Shown here: piece after piece, positions 24,365 to 32,880 of the stretch
How the letters are laid out: every line of letters begins with the position of its first letter
Position numbering within the stretch: position 1 is the first letter of the stretch
Assembly: GCA_005191415.1 (NCBI GenBank)
Contig: SUPS01000010.1
Span: 1-33,060, forward strand
Direction: 5' to 3'
DNA length: 33,060 bases
From: Candidatus Helarchaeota ASGARD archaeon Hel_GB_A
GTDB lineage: Archaea; Asgardarchaeota; Lokiarchaeia; Helarchaeales; HEL-GB-A
Position numbers and translations under genes: made by a program
Notes under the pieces: model-generated
What the model saw: only the letters and a program-made list of their open reading frames with translations
Databases searched by the model: none
What the model was told of the DNA's origin: nothing

Positions 24365-25132
24365 ATGAATAATAATTTTTCGAGTAGCTCGGCAACGAAT
24401 GAAGGAAGAACCCTAAAAAGCAATTTTCGCTATATTCTACCAACCATAGTGACTTTGATGAATGCCATTGGCGGTCTCTTGGCGATTTATGCAGTATTCA
24501 ACGGTTATTATATGGAGGGAGTACTTTGGATTTTCTTTGGTTTTTTTGCCGACACTTTTGATGGTCCCATTGCACGTCATCTCAATGCAACAAGCAAGTT
24601 CGGAGCAGAGCTAGATAGCTTATGCGATGTGATAACCTTCGGAATTGCGCCTTTCGTGGTACTCTTTGCAATGAATAGAATTTCCATTTTCATTAGTTTC
24701 ATATATATTCTTTGCGCACTTCTTCGTCTTGCCCGCTTTGGGTCCGTTCAGAGCCCACCAAGACGGCATTTAGGGTTAGCCAGTCCGATGGCGGCGATTT
24801 GGGTTGTATCTTCTATTGGCTTAAGTCCATTCTTCTCTCCACAAATTGCAGATATCATTCTGAGTATCATTGTTTTTACGGCATCAATTCTAATGATTTC
24901 TACACGCCATTATCACAAGATTCTTGCCGCGGCGAGCTTCAAACTTAGAATTATAGAATGGGTATTGTGGCTTTCAACTGGCGTGATTCTAATATTCTGG
25001 TGGCTCTTTGCTTATGATGACGTATTTATTTTCATCATTTGGCTCATTAGCATGGGTTATGCCCTATTTTTGGGAGCACCGTTTCTTAAATGGGATGATC
25101 GTGGTGCGAAGGCTTTTTTTCAAAAAGGATGA
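24365..25132 (+). CDS. pssA: CDP-alcohol phosphatidyltransferase, serine synthase type
   Basis: This 255-aa membrane enzyme attaches a head alcohol to a CDP-activated lipid. The active-site motif is complete: D63, D66, G67, A70, R71, G80, D84 and D88 (DGx2ARx8Gx3Dx3D). The text LDSLCDVITFGIAPF after it matches the phosphatidyl/archaetidylserine synthase subgroup. About seven membrane helices span the rest. It follows the decarboxylase by 36 bp, and together they form serine-lipid synthase plus decarboxylase. The gene symbol is by analogy to bacteria; the archaeal substrate would be CDP-archaeol. Confidence 0.85.
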   Translation: MNNNFSSSSATNEGRTLKSNFRYILPTIVTLMNAIGGLLAIYAVFNGYYMEGVLWIFFGFFADTFDGPIARHLNATSKFGAELDSLCDVITFGIAPFVVLFAMNRISIFISFIYILCALLRLARFGSVQSPPRRHLGLASPMAAIWVVSSIGLSPFFSPQIADIILSIIVFTASILMISTRHYHKILAAASFKLRIIEWVLWLSTGVILIFWWLFAYDDVFIFIIWLISMGYALFLGAPFLKWDDRGAKAFFQKG

Positions 25133-25155
25133 TTAAGATCTATTGGTATTTGGAT

Positions 25156-25932
25156 TTATTTGTACTTTTCAATGAAGCCTTTTAGCGGTGTGAAATATTC
25201 TTGGGTGAATTGAAAGATATTATTATGTCCAGCACCTTCGATAGAGATTAATCGTTTATCGATCTCATCGGGGAGTGCATCAAAGAGAATTTTGGCATGT
25301 TTATACGGTACAATCCAGTCGTTTGTTCCATGAATTATTAGAACTGGTTTTTTGATTTTAGCCGCTTTTGTATCGTTCGACCACTGCTGCAGAGATTCAG
25401 GGAGAATTTGTGGAATTCTTATTTGGAAAAGGTCTGTAAGAATTTGTTGTATGCTTCCAATTCCACTTTCGAAAATAATTCCACGTACTCTTGGAGGGTT
25501 ATTTGAACCTATTTCTGCTGCGCAAGTACTTCCTAAGGATCTTCCTAAAATGAAGAGAGAATCATGAAGTTCCTGTTCATCCATCCATTTTGTAAAATGG
25601 TTATAGATAGGAAGTGCATCTTCAAATAAGCAACTGAATCGTGGGCGCCCAGTACTGAATCCATATCCGCGGTAATCTACTACGGCTAAATTTACGCCAC
25701 ATTTAAAAAACAAAGGCAAAAAATATTGGTAATCGGCTGCAATTTCTCCATTTCCATGGAAGAGCAGAATTGTTGGAAAGTTTTTGTCATTTAGATAGAA
25801 AAAACCACCTATCAGAATTTCATCATTTATTTGAAATTTTAGAATTTTAACATTTGGACCAATATTTTTAGGGATTGGATGTTTTCGCGGATAAAAAATG
25901 ATATTTGAGATATTAGGATCATCTAAAAACAT
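25156..25932 (-). CDS. Alpha/beta hydrolase, ABHD17/BEM46-like
   Basis: This 258-aa hydrolase has a full triad: S132 in GRSLGS, D205 in GTNDWIVP and H236 in AGHNN. The early LLFHGNGE and VVDYRGYGFSTG resemble the BEM46/ABHD13/ABHD17 group of serine hydrolases. No signal peptide is evident. I chose the ATG at 25932 because AAGGTG, 6 nt upstream, is a good ribosome site; the GTG at 25941 is within it. It is convergent with the lipid operon, 23 bp away. The GH51 pair lies upstream on the same strand. The substrate is not known. Confidence 0.85.
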   Translation of the reverse strand: MFLDDPNISNIIFYPRKHPIPKNIGPNVKILKFQINDEILIGGFFYLNDKNFPTILLFHGNGEIAADYQYFLPLFFKCGVNLAVVDYRGYGFSTGRPRFSCLFEDALPIYNHFTKWMDEQELHDSLFILGRSLGSTCAAEIGSNNPPRVRGIIFESGIGSIQQILTDLFQIRIPQILPESLQQWSNDTKAAKIKKPVLIIHGTNDWIVPYKHAKILFDALPDEIDKRLISIEGAGHNNIFQFTQEYFTPLKGFIEKYK

Positions 25933-25956
25933 TTTATGCACCTTATAAAAGTAAAT

Positions 25957-27594
25957 TTATTTGGTTTTATGTAAAATTATGGCAGTTACGGAGTGAGCGG
26001 GAAAGGTATATGTAAATTGAGTTGAAGCTTCAGTAAATTCCTTTTTTTGGATGCGAACTTCATCTTTTTTATCAAAGAAGTTATAAGCAGAATGATGGGG
26101 GCCGTTTAACTCGAATATTTGGGCAGTGGAATCTGGGTCGAAATTGGAAATTGAAATGGTCGTGGGAAGATCGTGAGCATGGTGACGATTGATTCCGATG
26201 ATGACGAGTTTATCTTTTGCTTCATTTATAGTGACGGAACAGCCGAGATAGGGAATTTCAGTTTCTGTAATGTTGCCATATTTTGGATTGAGATGCGTGT
26301 CACAAGTTACAGAATAAGAAACTAGAAAGCGTTCGGCATAAGTAGAGAAGAGTTGAAAGGCTAGGTAAATTGGATTATGATAAACATCAGTATCGCTTGT
26401 CACGATCATTGGAATTACATTAACAAGTTGGGCTTGCGTTGCTAATTTTACTGTATTTGCATGTCGATGGAGCATTTCAAAGACACTTGCGGCGAAAAGT
26501 CCATCTCGTAAGGTATAATAACCTTCATAATGTTGTCGGATATTCCACATCGCATTCCATTCATCAAAGGATATGGGAATTTGTTTATGTTTCATAACAT
26601 CGGCAATGGAAGTTTCAACCCATTGAATACGACGTTCCATTTCGAAAGCACCCGCAATGATATTATAAAAATGCTTCATGCTATTTGAGAGAGTGGCTGC
26701 CACTTTCCCTGGGATGTATACGTGATGTGATAAATAATCAATTTCATCTCCTGCGATTTTCAGCACAGTTTTATTCCATTCTGGGTAGTCAAAATCAGCA
26801 CCTACGGCGACTAATTTAATAGAAGGGTCGACTGCACGCATAGCTTTTGCGAATTCTAAAAATCGATACGCATATTGTTCCGCATTCATATGACCTGGTT
26901 CCCAATGTCCATAAATTTCATTACCAATTCCCCAAATCTTTACATTATACGGCTCTGGATGACCATTTTGAGCCCTGAGTGCGCCATATTCTGTGGAAGT
27001 ATCACCATTCATGTATTCAACCCATTGTGCGGCTTCCTCAGGGGTTCCTGTACCAAAATTGATATTGATAAATGGCTGTGCACCTACTTCTCGGAGAAAT
27101 AACATATATTCATCTGATCCAAAGTGATTATCATGCTCTGGACCTATTTTTGGACCATACCAGTGCCAATGATCATTTTTTTCTTTTTTACGGGATTCAC
27201 GGGGTCCAATCCCATTTTTGAAATGATATACATCGCTAAAACAGCCTCCAGGCCAGCGAATAATTGTAACTTTCAGATTTCGGACTTCTTGAAGGACATC
27301 CTCTCGTAATCCCCCATGAATCAAGGGGACGTTTTGATTATATTCGTCCCAAATCCCCCCATATATGCATCTCCCTACTACCTCAATAAACGACCCATAG
27401 ATGAGGGGGTCAATTTCAGCTTCAATTTTTGCGGCATTAATAGTGATTTTAGAGGGCGAGGGAATAGGTCCCGTAGGTTCTTTAAGATCTGGGATTTCTT
27501 TATTCACTTTAAATAAACCAAGGGGTTCCATAAGCAGACGATACATTAAAATTCCAAAATCAAGAAATTTTGTGAATTTTTGCCAATTAACCAC
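25957..27594 (-). CDS. GH51 alpha-L-arabinofuranosidase (copy 1)
   Basis: This 545-aa glycoside hydrolase removes arabinofuranosyl residues from plant-type polysaccharides or oligosaccharides. The acid/base Glu is in WGIGNE (about 226) and the nucleophile Glu in SFDEWN (about 345). YGSFIEVVGRCIYGGIWDEY and RWPGGCFSD are classic family blocks, and the C-terminal beta domain follows. An N-terminal extension of about 45 residues precedes the usual start and contains a hydrophobic stretch (FGILMYRLLMEPLGLF). The GTG at 27594 is chosen because AGGTG lies 6 nt before it; GTG 27603 and ATG 27546 are alternatives. Copy 2 lies 111 bp upstream on the same strand. Confidence 0.9.
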   Translation of the reverse strand: MVNWQKFTKFLDFGILMYRLLMEPLGLFKVNKEIPDLKEPTGPIPSPSKITINAAKIEAEIDPLIYGSFIEVVGRCIYGGIWDEYNQNVPLIHGGLREDVLQEVRNLKVTIIRWPGGCFSDVYHFKNGIGPRESRKKEKNDHWHWYGPKIGPEHDNHFGSDEYMLFLREVGAQPFININFGTGTPEEAAQWVEYMNGDTSTEYGALRAQNGHPEPYNVKIWGIGNEIYGHWEPGHMNAEQYAYRFLEFAKAMRAVDPSIKLVAVGADFDYPEWNKTVLKIAGDEIDYLSHHVYIPGKVAATLSNSMKHFYNIIAGAFEMERRIQWVETSIADVMKHKQIPISFDEWNAMWNIRQHYEGYYTLRDGLFAASVFEMLHRHANTVKLATQAQLVNVIPMIVTSDTDVYHNPIYLAFQLFSTYAERFLVSYSVTCDTHLNPKYGNITETEIPYLGCSVTINEAKDKLVIIGINRHHAHDLPTTISISNFDPDSTAQIFELNGPHHSAYNFFDKKDEVRIQKKEFTEASTQFTYTFPAHSVTAIILHKTK

Positions 27595-27705
27595 AACAAA
27601 CACCTGTTAAATTTTTAAGATTCTTAATTAGAAGGTTCGATATGCTACGCATTTAATCTATAAATTGTTTCTTATGGAAGGATAAAAAAATATCTAAAAA
27701 GGCTA

Positions 27706-29349
27706 TCAAGGCTTCTTTTGAAGAAAGAGGACAGAAACGGAGTGAGCAGGAAAGGTAAAAGTAAATTCATTTGAAACAGAAATGGCAGGTTTTTCTTGAA
27801 TTTTAACTTCTTCTTTCTTAGTAAAGGAGTTATAAGCAGAATGAAAAGGTCCATTTAGTTCTAAAACTTGTGCTATCGGTTTTGGTTCGAAATTAGAAAT
27901 TGAAATGGTCGTGGGAAGATCATGAGCATGGTGACGATTGATTCCGATGATGACGAGTTTATCTTTTGCTTCATTTATGGTGACGGAACAGCCGAGATAG
28001 GGAATTTCAGTTTCAGCAATATTGCCAAATGGTGGATTTTCCCATGTATCACAAACTACAGAGGTCGAAACAACATGAGGCTTGCAATAATTGGAAAAAA
28101 TTTGAAATGCAAAGTAAATGGGATTATGGTATATGTCATGTTCATTAGTAACGATCAACGGTAATACATTGACAAGCTGGGCATAATTTGCAATTTTTAC
28201 CATATTTGTATGGCGATGAAGAACTTCAAATACACTTGCCGCGAATAATCCATCACGTAAAGTATAATAACCTTCGTATAATTGTCGAAAATTCCACCAA
28301 GGCCCCCATTCATCTAATGCAATGGCAATCCGTGCATTTTCGCCCATAACTGCTTTAATGGAATTTTCAACCCATTCAAGACGACGTTCCAGTTCAAATG
28401 CACCAGCGATAATGTTATAGAAATTTTGTGCAGTATTTGATAAAGTCGTGAGAAATTTTCCAGGAATGTACACATGAAATGAGAGGTAATCGATATATTC
28501 CCCTGTAATTGTGAGTATAGTTCGGTTCCAATCAGGAAATGTAAAATCGGTTCCACAAGCAACGAGTTTTATGCTAGAATCAATGGCGCGCATTGCTTTT
28601 GCAAATTCAATATAGCGATTTGCGTATTCTTCGGCGGTACTGCAATAACCAATCTCATGGGGACCATAAATTTCATTACCAATTCCCCAAATCTTTACAT
28701 TATACGGTTCTGGGTGACCATTTTGAGCACGGAGTGCGCCATATTTTGTGGAACTATCGCCATTCATGTATTCAACCCATTGAGCCGCCTCTTCAGGAGT
28801 ACCAGAGCCAAAATTGACATTAATATACGGTTCAACGCCACCTAACTCCTTGAGAAAGAGCATAAATTCATCGGAACCAAAATGATTATCATGTTTCGGT
28901 CCAACTTTAGGCCCCCACCAATGCCAAGCGCGATTTCGTCGCTTTATCCGTTTTGGACCAATTCCATCTTTCCAGGAATACCCATCTGAAAAACAACCTC
29001 CAGGCCATCGAATAATTGTAACCTTTAGATTTCGGACTTCTTGGAGGACATCCTGTCGTAAGCCTCCATGGATTAAGGGGACGTTTGGATTATATTCGTC
29101 CCAAATCCCCCCATAAATACATTTCCCTAAAACCTCAATAAAAGAACCATAAATAAAGGGATCGATCTCTCCAATGATTTTCCCGGCATCAATAGTGATT
29201 TTTGCGGGGGCAAGAGGAGGACCAGATGGTTCCTGGCGGAGTGGCACCTCTTTATTTACTTTAAATAATCCTAAAGGTTCCATAAGTAGCCGAAAACTGA
29301 AAACACCTATAGGAAATAGCAATTTCCAAAATTTCAACATCCTTGACAT
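27706..29349 (-). CDS. GH51 alpha-L-arabinofuranosidase (copy 2)
   Basis: This 547-aa protein is a paralog of the next gene. The acid/base E226 (WGIGNE) and nucleophile E347 (LDEWG) are intact. Family blocks YGSFIEVLGKCIYGGIWDEY, RWPGGCFSDGYSW and AAQWVEYMNGDSS are present. The N-terminal extension of about 50 residues (KFWKLLFPIGVFSFRLLMEP) is shared with copy 1 and may anchor the enzyme at the membrane. GAGG lies 7 nt before the ATG at 29349. DNA similarity to copy 1 is patchy; one 128-bp block is nearly identical. Confidence 0.92.
   Translation of the reverse strand: MSRMLKFWKLLFPIGVFSFRLLMEPLGLFKVNKEVPLRQEPSGPPLAPAKITIDAGKIIGEIDPFIYGSFIEVLGKCIYGGIWDEYNPNVPLIHGGLRQDVLQEVRNLKVTIIRWPGGCFSDGYSWKDGIGPKRIKRRNRAWHWWGPKVGPKHDNHFGSDEFMLFLKELGGVEPYINVNFGSGTPEEAAQWVEYMNGDSSTKYGALRAQNGHPEPYNVKIWGIGNEIYGPHEIGYCSTAEEYANRYIEFAKAMRAIDSSIKLVACGTDFTFPDWNRTILTITGEYIDYLSFHVYIPGKFLTTLSNTAQNFYNIIAGAFELERRLEWVENSIKAVMGENARIAIALDEWGPWWNFRQLYEGYYTLRDGLFAASVFEVLHRHTNMVKIANYAQLVNVLPLIVTNEHDIYHNPIYFAFQIFSNYCKPHVVSTSVVCDTWENPPFGNIAETEIPYLGCSVTINEAKDKLVIIGINRHHAHDLPTTISISNFEPKPIAQVLELNGPFHSAYNSFTKKEEVKIQEKPAISVSNEFTFTFPAHSVSVLFLQKKP
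27887..28014. repeat. 128-bp near-identical block shared by the GH51 pair
   Basis: Comparing 27887-28014 with 26138-26265 gives only three mismatches in 128 bp. Sequence on either side is clearly more diverged. This lies in the C-terminal beta domain coding part of both genes. Confidence 0.8.
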
Positions 29350-29401
29350 AGTAATCCTCTAAAAGAATTAATTTAGAGAAAAAAAGAGGTTTAAGAGAAA
29401 A

Positions 29402-29854
29402 TTATTCACTTCGTTGAGAAAGTAATTCGGTGAGTATTTCTTCAACTGTTCTGATCTTTGGTACATCATAGAGTACTGCTTCAAATTGTTGTCCCGTTTC
29501 TGTATATATTAAAATATCCCCTGTATTGAGGATTCGATCAATAATCGTCCTTTCGACTTGAAAATTTTCGATTTTATCGATCATCACACTTTTCTCATTG
29601 ATATTAAAAATTCCAATTCTAATAATAACTCGTTTTTCCGTAATCCGGTAAAAGATCCTCTTCCACCGATAGAACTGGATTAAGAGGGGGACTGCAAGGA
29701 TTGCATAGGCAATTAGGCTGACTATGGCTAAAATGTATATCCAAATGGCGAAAAATAATACAATCGTAAAAAAAATGTAACAAAGCACTATCCAATACAT
29801 ATATTTCCAAATAAACGGATGAGATTCCCAAAGGCTCCGTTCTTGCTCTTCCAT
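29402..29854 (-). CDS. Bacterial-PH (DUF304/YdbS-type) membrane protein
   Basis: This 150-aa protein has two membrane helices at about 20-60 followed by a PH-like domain. The block ITEKRVIIRIGIFNINEK with MIDKIENFQVER and the later GDILIYTETG are the bPH2 pattern. Such proteins occur in bacterial and archaeal membranes and their function is mostly unclear. The ATG at 29854 is preferred to a TTG at 29869. It is 52 bp upstream of the GH51 gene pair on the same strand. Confidence 0.8.
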   Translation of the reverse strand: MEEQERSLWESHPFIWKYMYWIVLCYIFFTIVLFFAIWIYILAIVSLIAYAILAVPLLIQFYRWKRIFYRITEKRVIIRIGIFNINEKSVMIDKIENFQVERTIIDRILNTGDILIYTETGQQFEAVLYDVPKIRTVEEILTELLSQRSE

Positions 29855-30259
29855 TTGTGTTCCACTCAAAAGTTTCTAACAAATTAGTTTTTTTTGGTTA
29901 ATAAATAAGTTTTTCCATCAATTTAATCAAATTACCATTTAATTATTCATTAAATAAATTAACGCATGAGAAAAAAAAGGAAAAATTGGAGTATTCATTT
30001 AAGTAAATCGTTATTAATACCGAAAATGAGATAATTTGCTGGATTAATATTGAAAATTTTGAATTAAATTATCTCGATAACATAAAGAAATACAATCTCC
30101 TTTTCGTGTAATTTTTTTTCGACAATAAGAAAAAAATATAAAATGACTTTCACCTTACGTAAAATCGTATCAAAAATAAGAAAAACGTCGGTTTTATTTT
30201 TAAAGTGTTACAGAATGAAATTATGAATGAAATTAATTGAAACGTAGGAGACGAATAAA
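29855..30259. other. AT-rich divergent intergenic region
   Basis: No protein or RNA gene is seen in these 405 bp. They hold a 10-bp inverted repeat, GAGATAATTT at 30028-30037 and AAATTATCTC at 30066-30075, and a 12-bp direct repeat at 30213-30236 (GAATGAAATTAT, then GAATGAAATTAA). A TATA-like TTTTTAAAG near 30197-30205 would serve the plus-strand gene at 30260, which has a TAGGAGA ribosome site just before it. Confidence 0.5.
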
Positions 30260-31009
30260 ATGGGCAAATTAGATGGAAAGACCGCCTTAATAACGTATGC
30301 TGGTGGCGGAATTGGAAAAGCCACAGCGGAGTTACTTGAAAAAGAAGGCGCTAAAGTTTTTGTACAAGATGATGATGAAGCGAAACTGGAAAATATTCCC
30401 GGTGAAAAAATCGTAGCGGATTTACGAAAGAAAGAAGACGCAGACAAAATGATTCAGACCGTACTCGAAAAGAGCGGCAATAAAATTGATATCATAGTTA
30501 ATAATCAAGACTTTCCAGGAGCAAAGAAGAAAATTACTGACCTAACCACGGAAGAATTCAAAGAAGTTCTGGATTTAAACCTTAAGACAATCTGGCATAC
30601 GCTCGCTGCAGTGTATCCCACCGTGAAAGCGCAACAAAGTATTAAAGTTATTAATATTGGGAGCCTTGCCGGAGCTGCAGGTGCGCCAAAACTTGTAGCA
30701 TACTCATCCGCCAAAGCGGGACTTTATGGTCTAACTAAAACCATGGCAAAAGAATGGTCCCGATTCCCTAACGTCCGGGTCAATGCAGTAAATCCAGGGT
30801 TAGTAAAATATAAAGGCGAATATGCATCCCAAGGCGCTGGTAAAGCCGCAGCTAAAGCATTGAGCCTCAATAACCCTTTTGCGAGTGCATCCAGTACTCC
30901 TCAAGACATTGCAAAAATTGTCCTATTTTTAGCATCTGATGAATCGAGTGCGATTAATGCTGAAATAATAAATGCATCAGGAGGAATTTATACAATTTCA
31001 GGAGAGTGA
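30260..31009 (+). CDS. Short-chain dehydrogenase/reductase, divergent
   Basis: This 249-aa protein is a FabG-like SDR. The catalytic S135, Y148 and K152 (YSSAK) are kept. The nucleotide-binding loop reads TYAGGGIGKA in place of TGxxxGIG, and the NNAG strand is NNQD, so cofactor binding may differ. The C-terminal ASGG is kept. TAGGAGA at 30246-30252 is the ribosome site. It overlaps nothing but is 3 bp from the next SDR, so they are co-translated, perhaps as a hetero-oligomer. Confidence 0.85.
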   Translation: MGKLDGKTALITYAGGGIGKATAELLEKEGAKVFVQDDDEAKLENIPGEKIVADLRKKEDADKMIQTVLEKSGNKIDIIVNNQDFPGAKKKITDLTTEEFKEVLDLNLKTIWHTLAAVYPTVKAQQSIKVINIGSLAGAAGAPKLVAYSSAKAGLYGLTKTMAKEWSRFPNVRVNAVNPGLVKYKGEYASQGAGKAAAKALSLNNPFASASSTPQDIAKIVLFLASDESSAINAEIINASGGIYTISGE

Positions 31010-31012
31010 GAG

Positions 31013-31852
31013 ATGATGGTAGATATATTAAAGGGAGAATCGGCTATAATTACAGGTTCAGCTCAGGGAATTGGACGAGCTATTGCTCTAAGGTTTGCAG
31101 AAGAAGGAGCAAACGTCTTGATTATGGATCTTGATGAAGAAAAGGCAAAAGAAACAGCGAAAGATTGTGAAAGTAAGAATCCTAACATAAAAACGGTGGT
31201 TATTGCAGGTAGAGAGACAGGAGATATTACTAAGTTCGAGAATTGTGAGAAGGCAGCAAATGAAGCTAAGAAAGTATTCGGTGGAGTAACGATTCTTGTA
31301 AATAACGCAGGACTTACGCTTGACAAACCTGCTCATACACTGAGTGAGGCTTGGTGGAACATTGTCATGGATGTTGTCCTTACAGGTTCATTCAACATGA
31401 TCAAAGCGGTAGCCCCGATTATGCAAGAACAGAAATATGGATGCATTTGGAATGTTTCTAGTGTTGCAGGTATCGGTGGAAATGCAGCTCAAATAAATTA
31501 TTCTTCAGCAAAATCCGGGTTGGTCGGGTTAACTAAGGCAGCGGCACGAGAATTGGCACCTGATAACATCTCAGTGAATGTAGTCGGGTTTGGAGCAGTT
31601 TGGACACGCCTTATCCAACCTCATGAGGAAATTGAAATATTAGGACAGAAAATGGCAGATATGAAAGCGGTACGTGGACAAGATCCTCAGCAAGTTATGA
31701 AAATGTACAAAGCGGGCATACCAATGTGCAAACATCGTGATACACCTCTTCTGCCTGATGATGTCGCTGATTTCTTTGTGGCAGTTTGTAGCCGTAATGC
31801 CCATTATTTAACCGGGCAGTGGATGATTTACAGCGGCGGTATGATGCTTTAA
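31013..31852 (+). CDS. Short-chain dehydrogenase/reductase, FabG-like
   Basis: This 279-aa SDR has the standard TGSAQGIGRA cofactor motif, VNNAG at 96-100, and the catalytic S150, Y163 and K167 (YSSAKSG). The Asp after the second strand (MDLDEEK) points to NAD(H) preference. A 25-residue insert near 205-230 (KMADMKAVRGQDPQQ) is longer than the FabG core, in the substrate loop. A second ATG at 31016 is an equally good start. It is paired with the diverged SDR upstream. The substrate is not known. Confidence 0.88.
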   Translation: MMVDILKGESAIITGSAQGIGRAIALRFAEEGANVLIMDLDEEKAKETAKDCESKNPNIKTVVIAGRETGDITKFENCEKAANEAKKVFGGVTILVNNAGLTLDKPAHTLSEAWWNIVMDVVLTGSFNMIKAVAPIMQEQKYGCIWNVSSVAGIGGNAAQINYSSAKSGLVGLTKAAARELAPDNISVNVVGFGAVWTRLIQPHEEIEILGQKMADMKAVRGQDPQQVMKMYKAGIPMCKHRDTPLLPDDVADFFVAVCSRNAHYLTGQWMIYSGGMML

Positions 31853-31857
31853 AACCT

Positions 31858-31880
31858 CTTTTTAAACTCTCTTTTTTTTT
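31858..31880 (+). terminator. T-rich terminator between convergent genes
   Basis: Two T-tracts, the second at 31872-31880, follow the SDR stop within 30 bp and without a stem. Archaeal RNA polymerase is known to stop at such T-runs. The convergent PHP gene ends at 31936. Confidence 0.45.
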
Positions 31881-31935
31881 AATTCAACTTAATTTCTTTA
31901 ACTTTTATCCTTTTTTCAAAGTGGAGCCATTATAC

Positions 31936-32607
31936 TTATGAAATTAAAATAACCCGATTTAAGAAATCATTCTTAACGATGAAGTCCCATATTGGTTTCA
32001 CAGCTCCAATGAGAAAAATGATATGCGCATCACTACCAATTGATATTTGAAGTTTAGAAGTGGAATCCAAGAGATCTGCAAGTTTCTGGAAAATTAAATC
32101 TTGTTCTTTAGGTGGAATAAGTAATTTGTCACCATTTAACTCTATGAAGATACCGTAGTTATCAAGCTGGTCGATATTCTGTTCGATATCCATAATTGTG
32201 GGGTGAGCGAGCCCGATAGGAAATGAAAATTGATCTTTTAATTTTATGGCTTCTTCAATAGGATCAAAAGTTTTTTGCAGTGGTGTTTGGGCAGGGAAAG
32301 TTTCGATTAAGAGGAAATCAAGCTCGTTAAATTCAGGAGGATATTTTGAAAAAGAGGAGAAATCACATAGTTCCAACCCTATAAACACTTGGATTGATTC
32401 ATGTGGAGGTAAATTTCTGATTTCATCAATATAATCTCGCAAAGGACGTGGTTTCGAGACATCTCGTAAGTACATAAATCGCCCCGAAATATCACAGTGG
32501 TCAGTTATCGCTATTGCTGATAATTTGCGCCGTTCGGCGACATTTAGAATTTCGCGCGGCGTTTGATCTCCATCTGAAAAATAAGAGTGAATATGGAAGT
32601 CTATCAT
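31936..32607 (-). CDS. PHP-domain phosphoesterase
   Basis: This 223-aa protein has the PHP metal-site series: DFHIHSYFSDGD at the start (H5, H7), TDHCD near 35, GLEL near 98, LAHP near 154 and GSDAH near 192. Such proteins are phosphatases or nucleases; histidinol phosphatase and PolX-like nuclease are two possibilities. No neighbour suggests which. Length is typical of the small stand-alone group. A start at the ATG (32607) is the only good choice. Confidence 0.85.
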   Translation of the reverse strand: MIDFHIHSYFSDGDQTPREILNVAERRKLSAIAITDHCDISGRFMYLRDVSKPRPLRDYIDEIRNLPPHESIQVFIGLELCDFSSFSKYPPEFNELDFLLIETFPAQTPLQKTFDPIEEAIKLKDQFSFPIGLAHPTIMDIEQNIDQLDNYGIFIELNGDKLLIPPKEQDLIFQKLADLLDSTSKLQISIGSDAHIIFLIGAVKPIWDFIVKNDFLNRVILIS

Positions 32608-32880
32608 TGCTTACAACTACAAGAATTAAGTTATAAATATACCTTAGCTCGTAGAAATCAATAATATTTTTAAAAGTGATATAAAAAATGAAGAATTTAT
32701 TCTATTTAATAGATAGATATTATATAATATTTCAAGTCAAGGTTTTAACTAACTCCATAGGTTGAGTTAATCGCTAAAAGAATCAAAGCATTATCTAAAG
32801 ATCCATAATTATGGAATAAAGTTTATATACTTTTATTTTGGAAGATATCCTTACACGATTGTCTTTAAATTAGTTAATAA
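32608..32880. other. AT-rich intergenic region with palindrome and TATA-like box
   Basis: No gene is seen. A perfect 12-bp palindrome, CCATAATTATGG, lies at 32803-32814, and a TATA-like TTTATATAC at 32822-32830. Together they look like a regulated promoter pointing to the right. A ribosome-site-like AAGGAGA is at 32887-32893. Confidence 0.45.

Noticed and set aside
27124-29362. Plus-strand frames opposite the GH51 genes
   Set aside because: The same frames recur in both copies because they mirror the duplicated coding strand; they have no support of their own.
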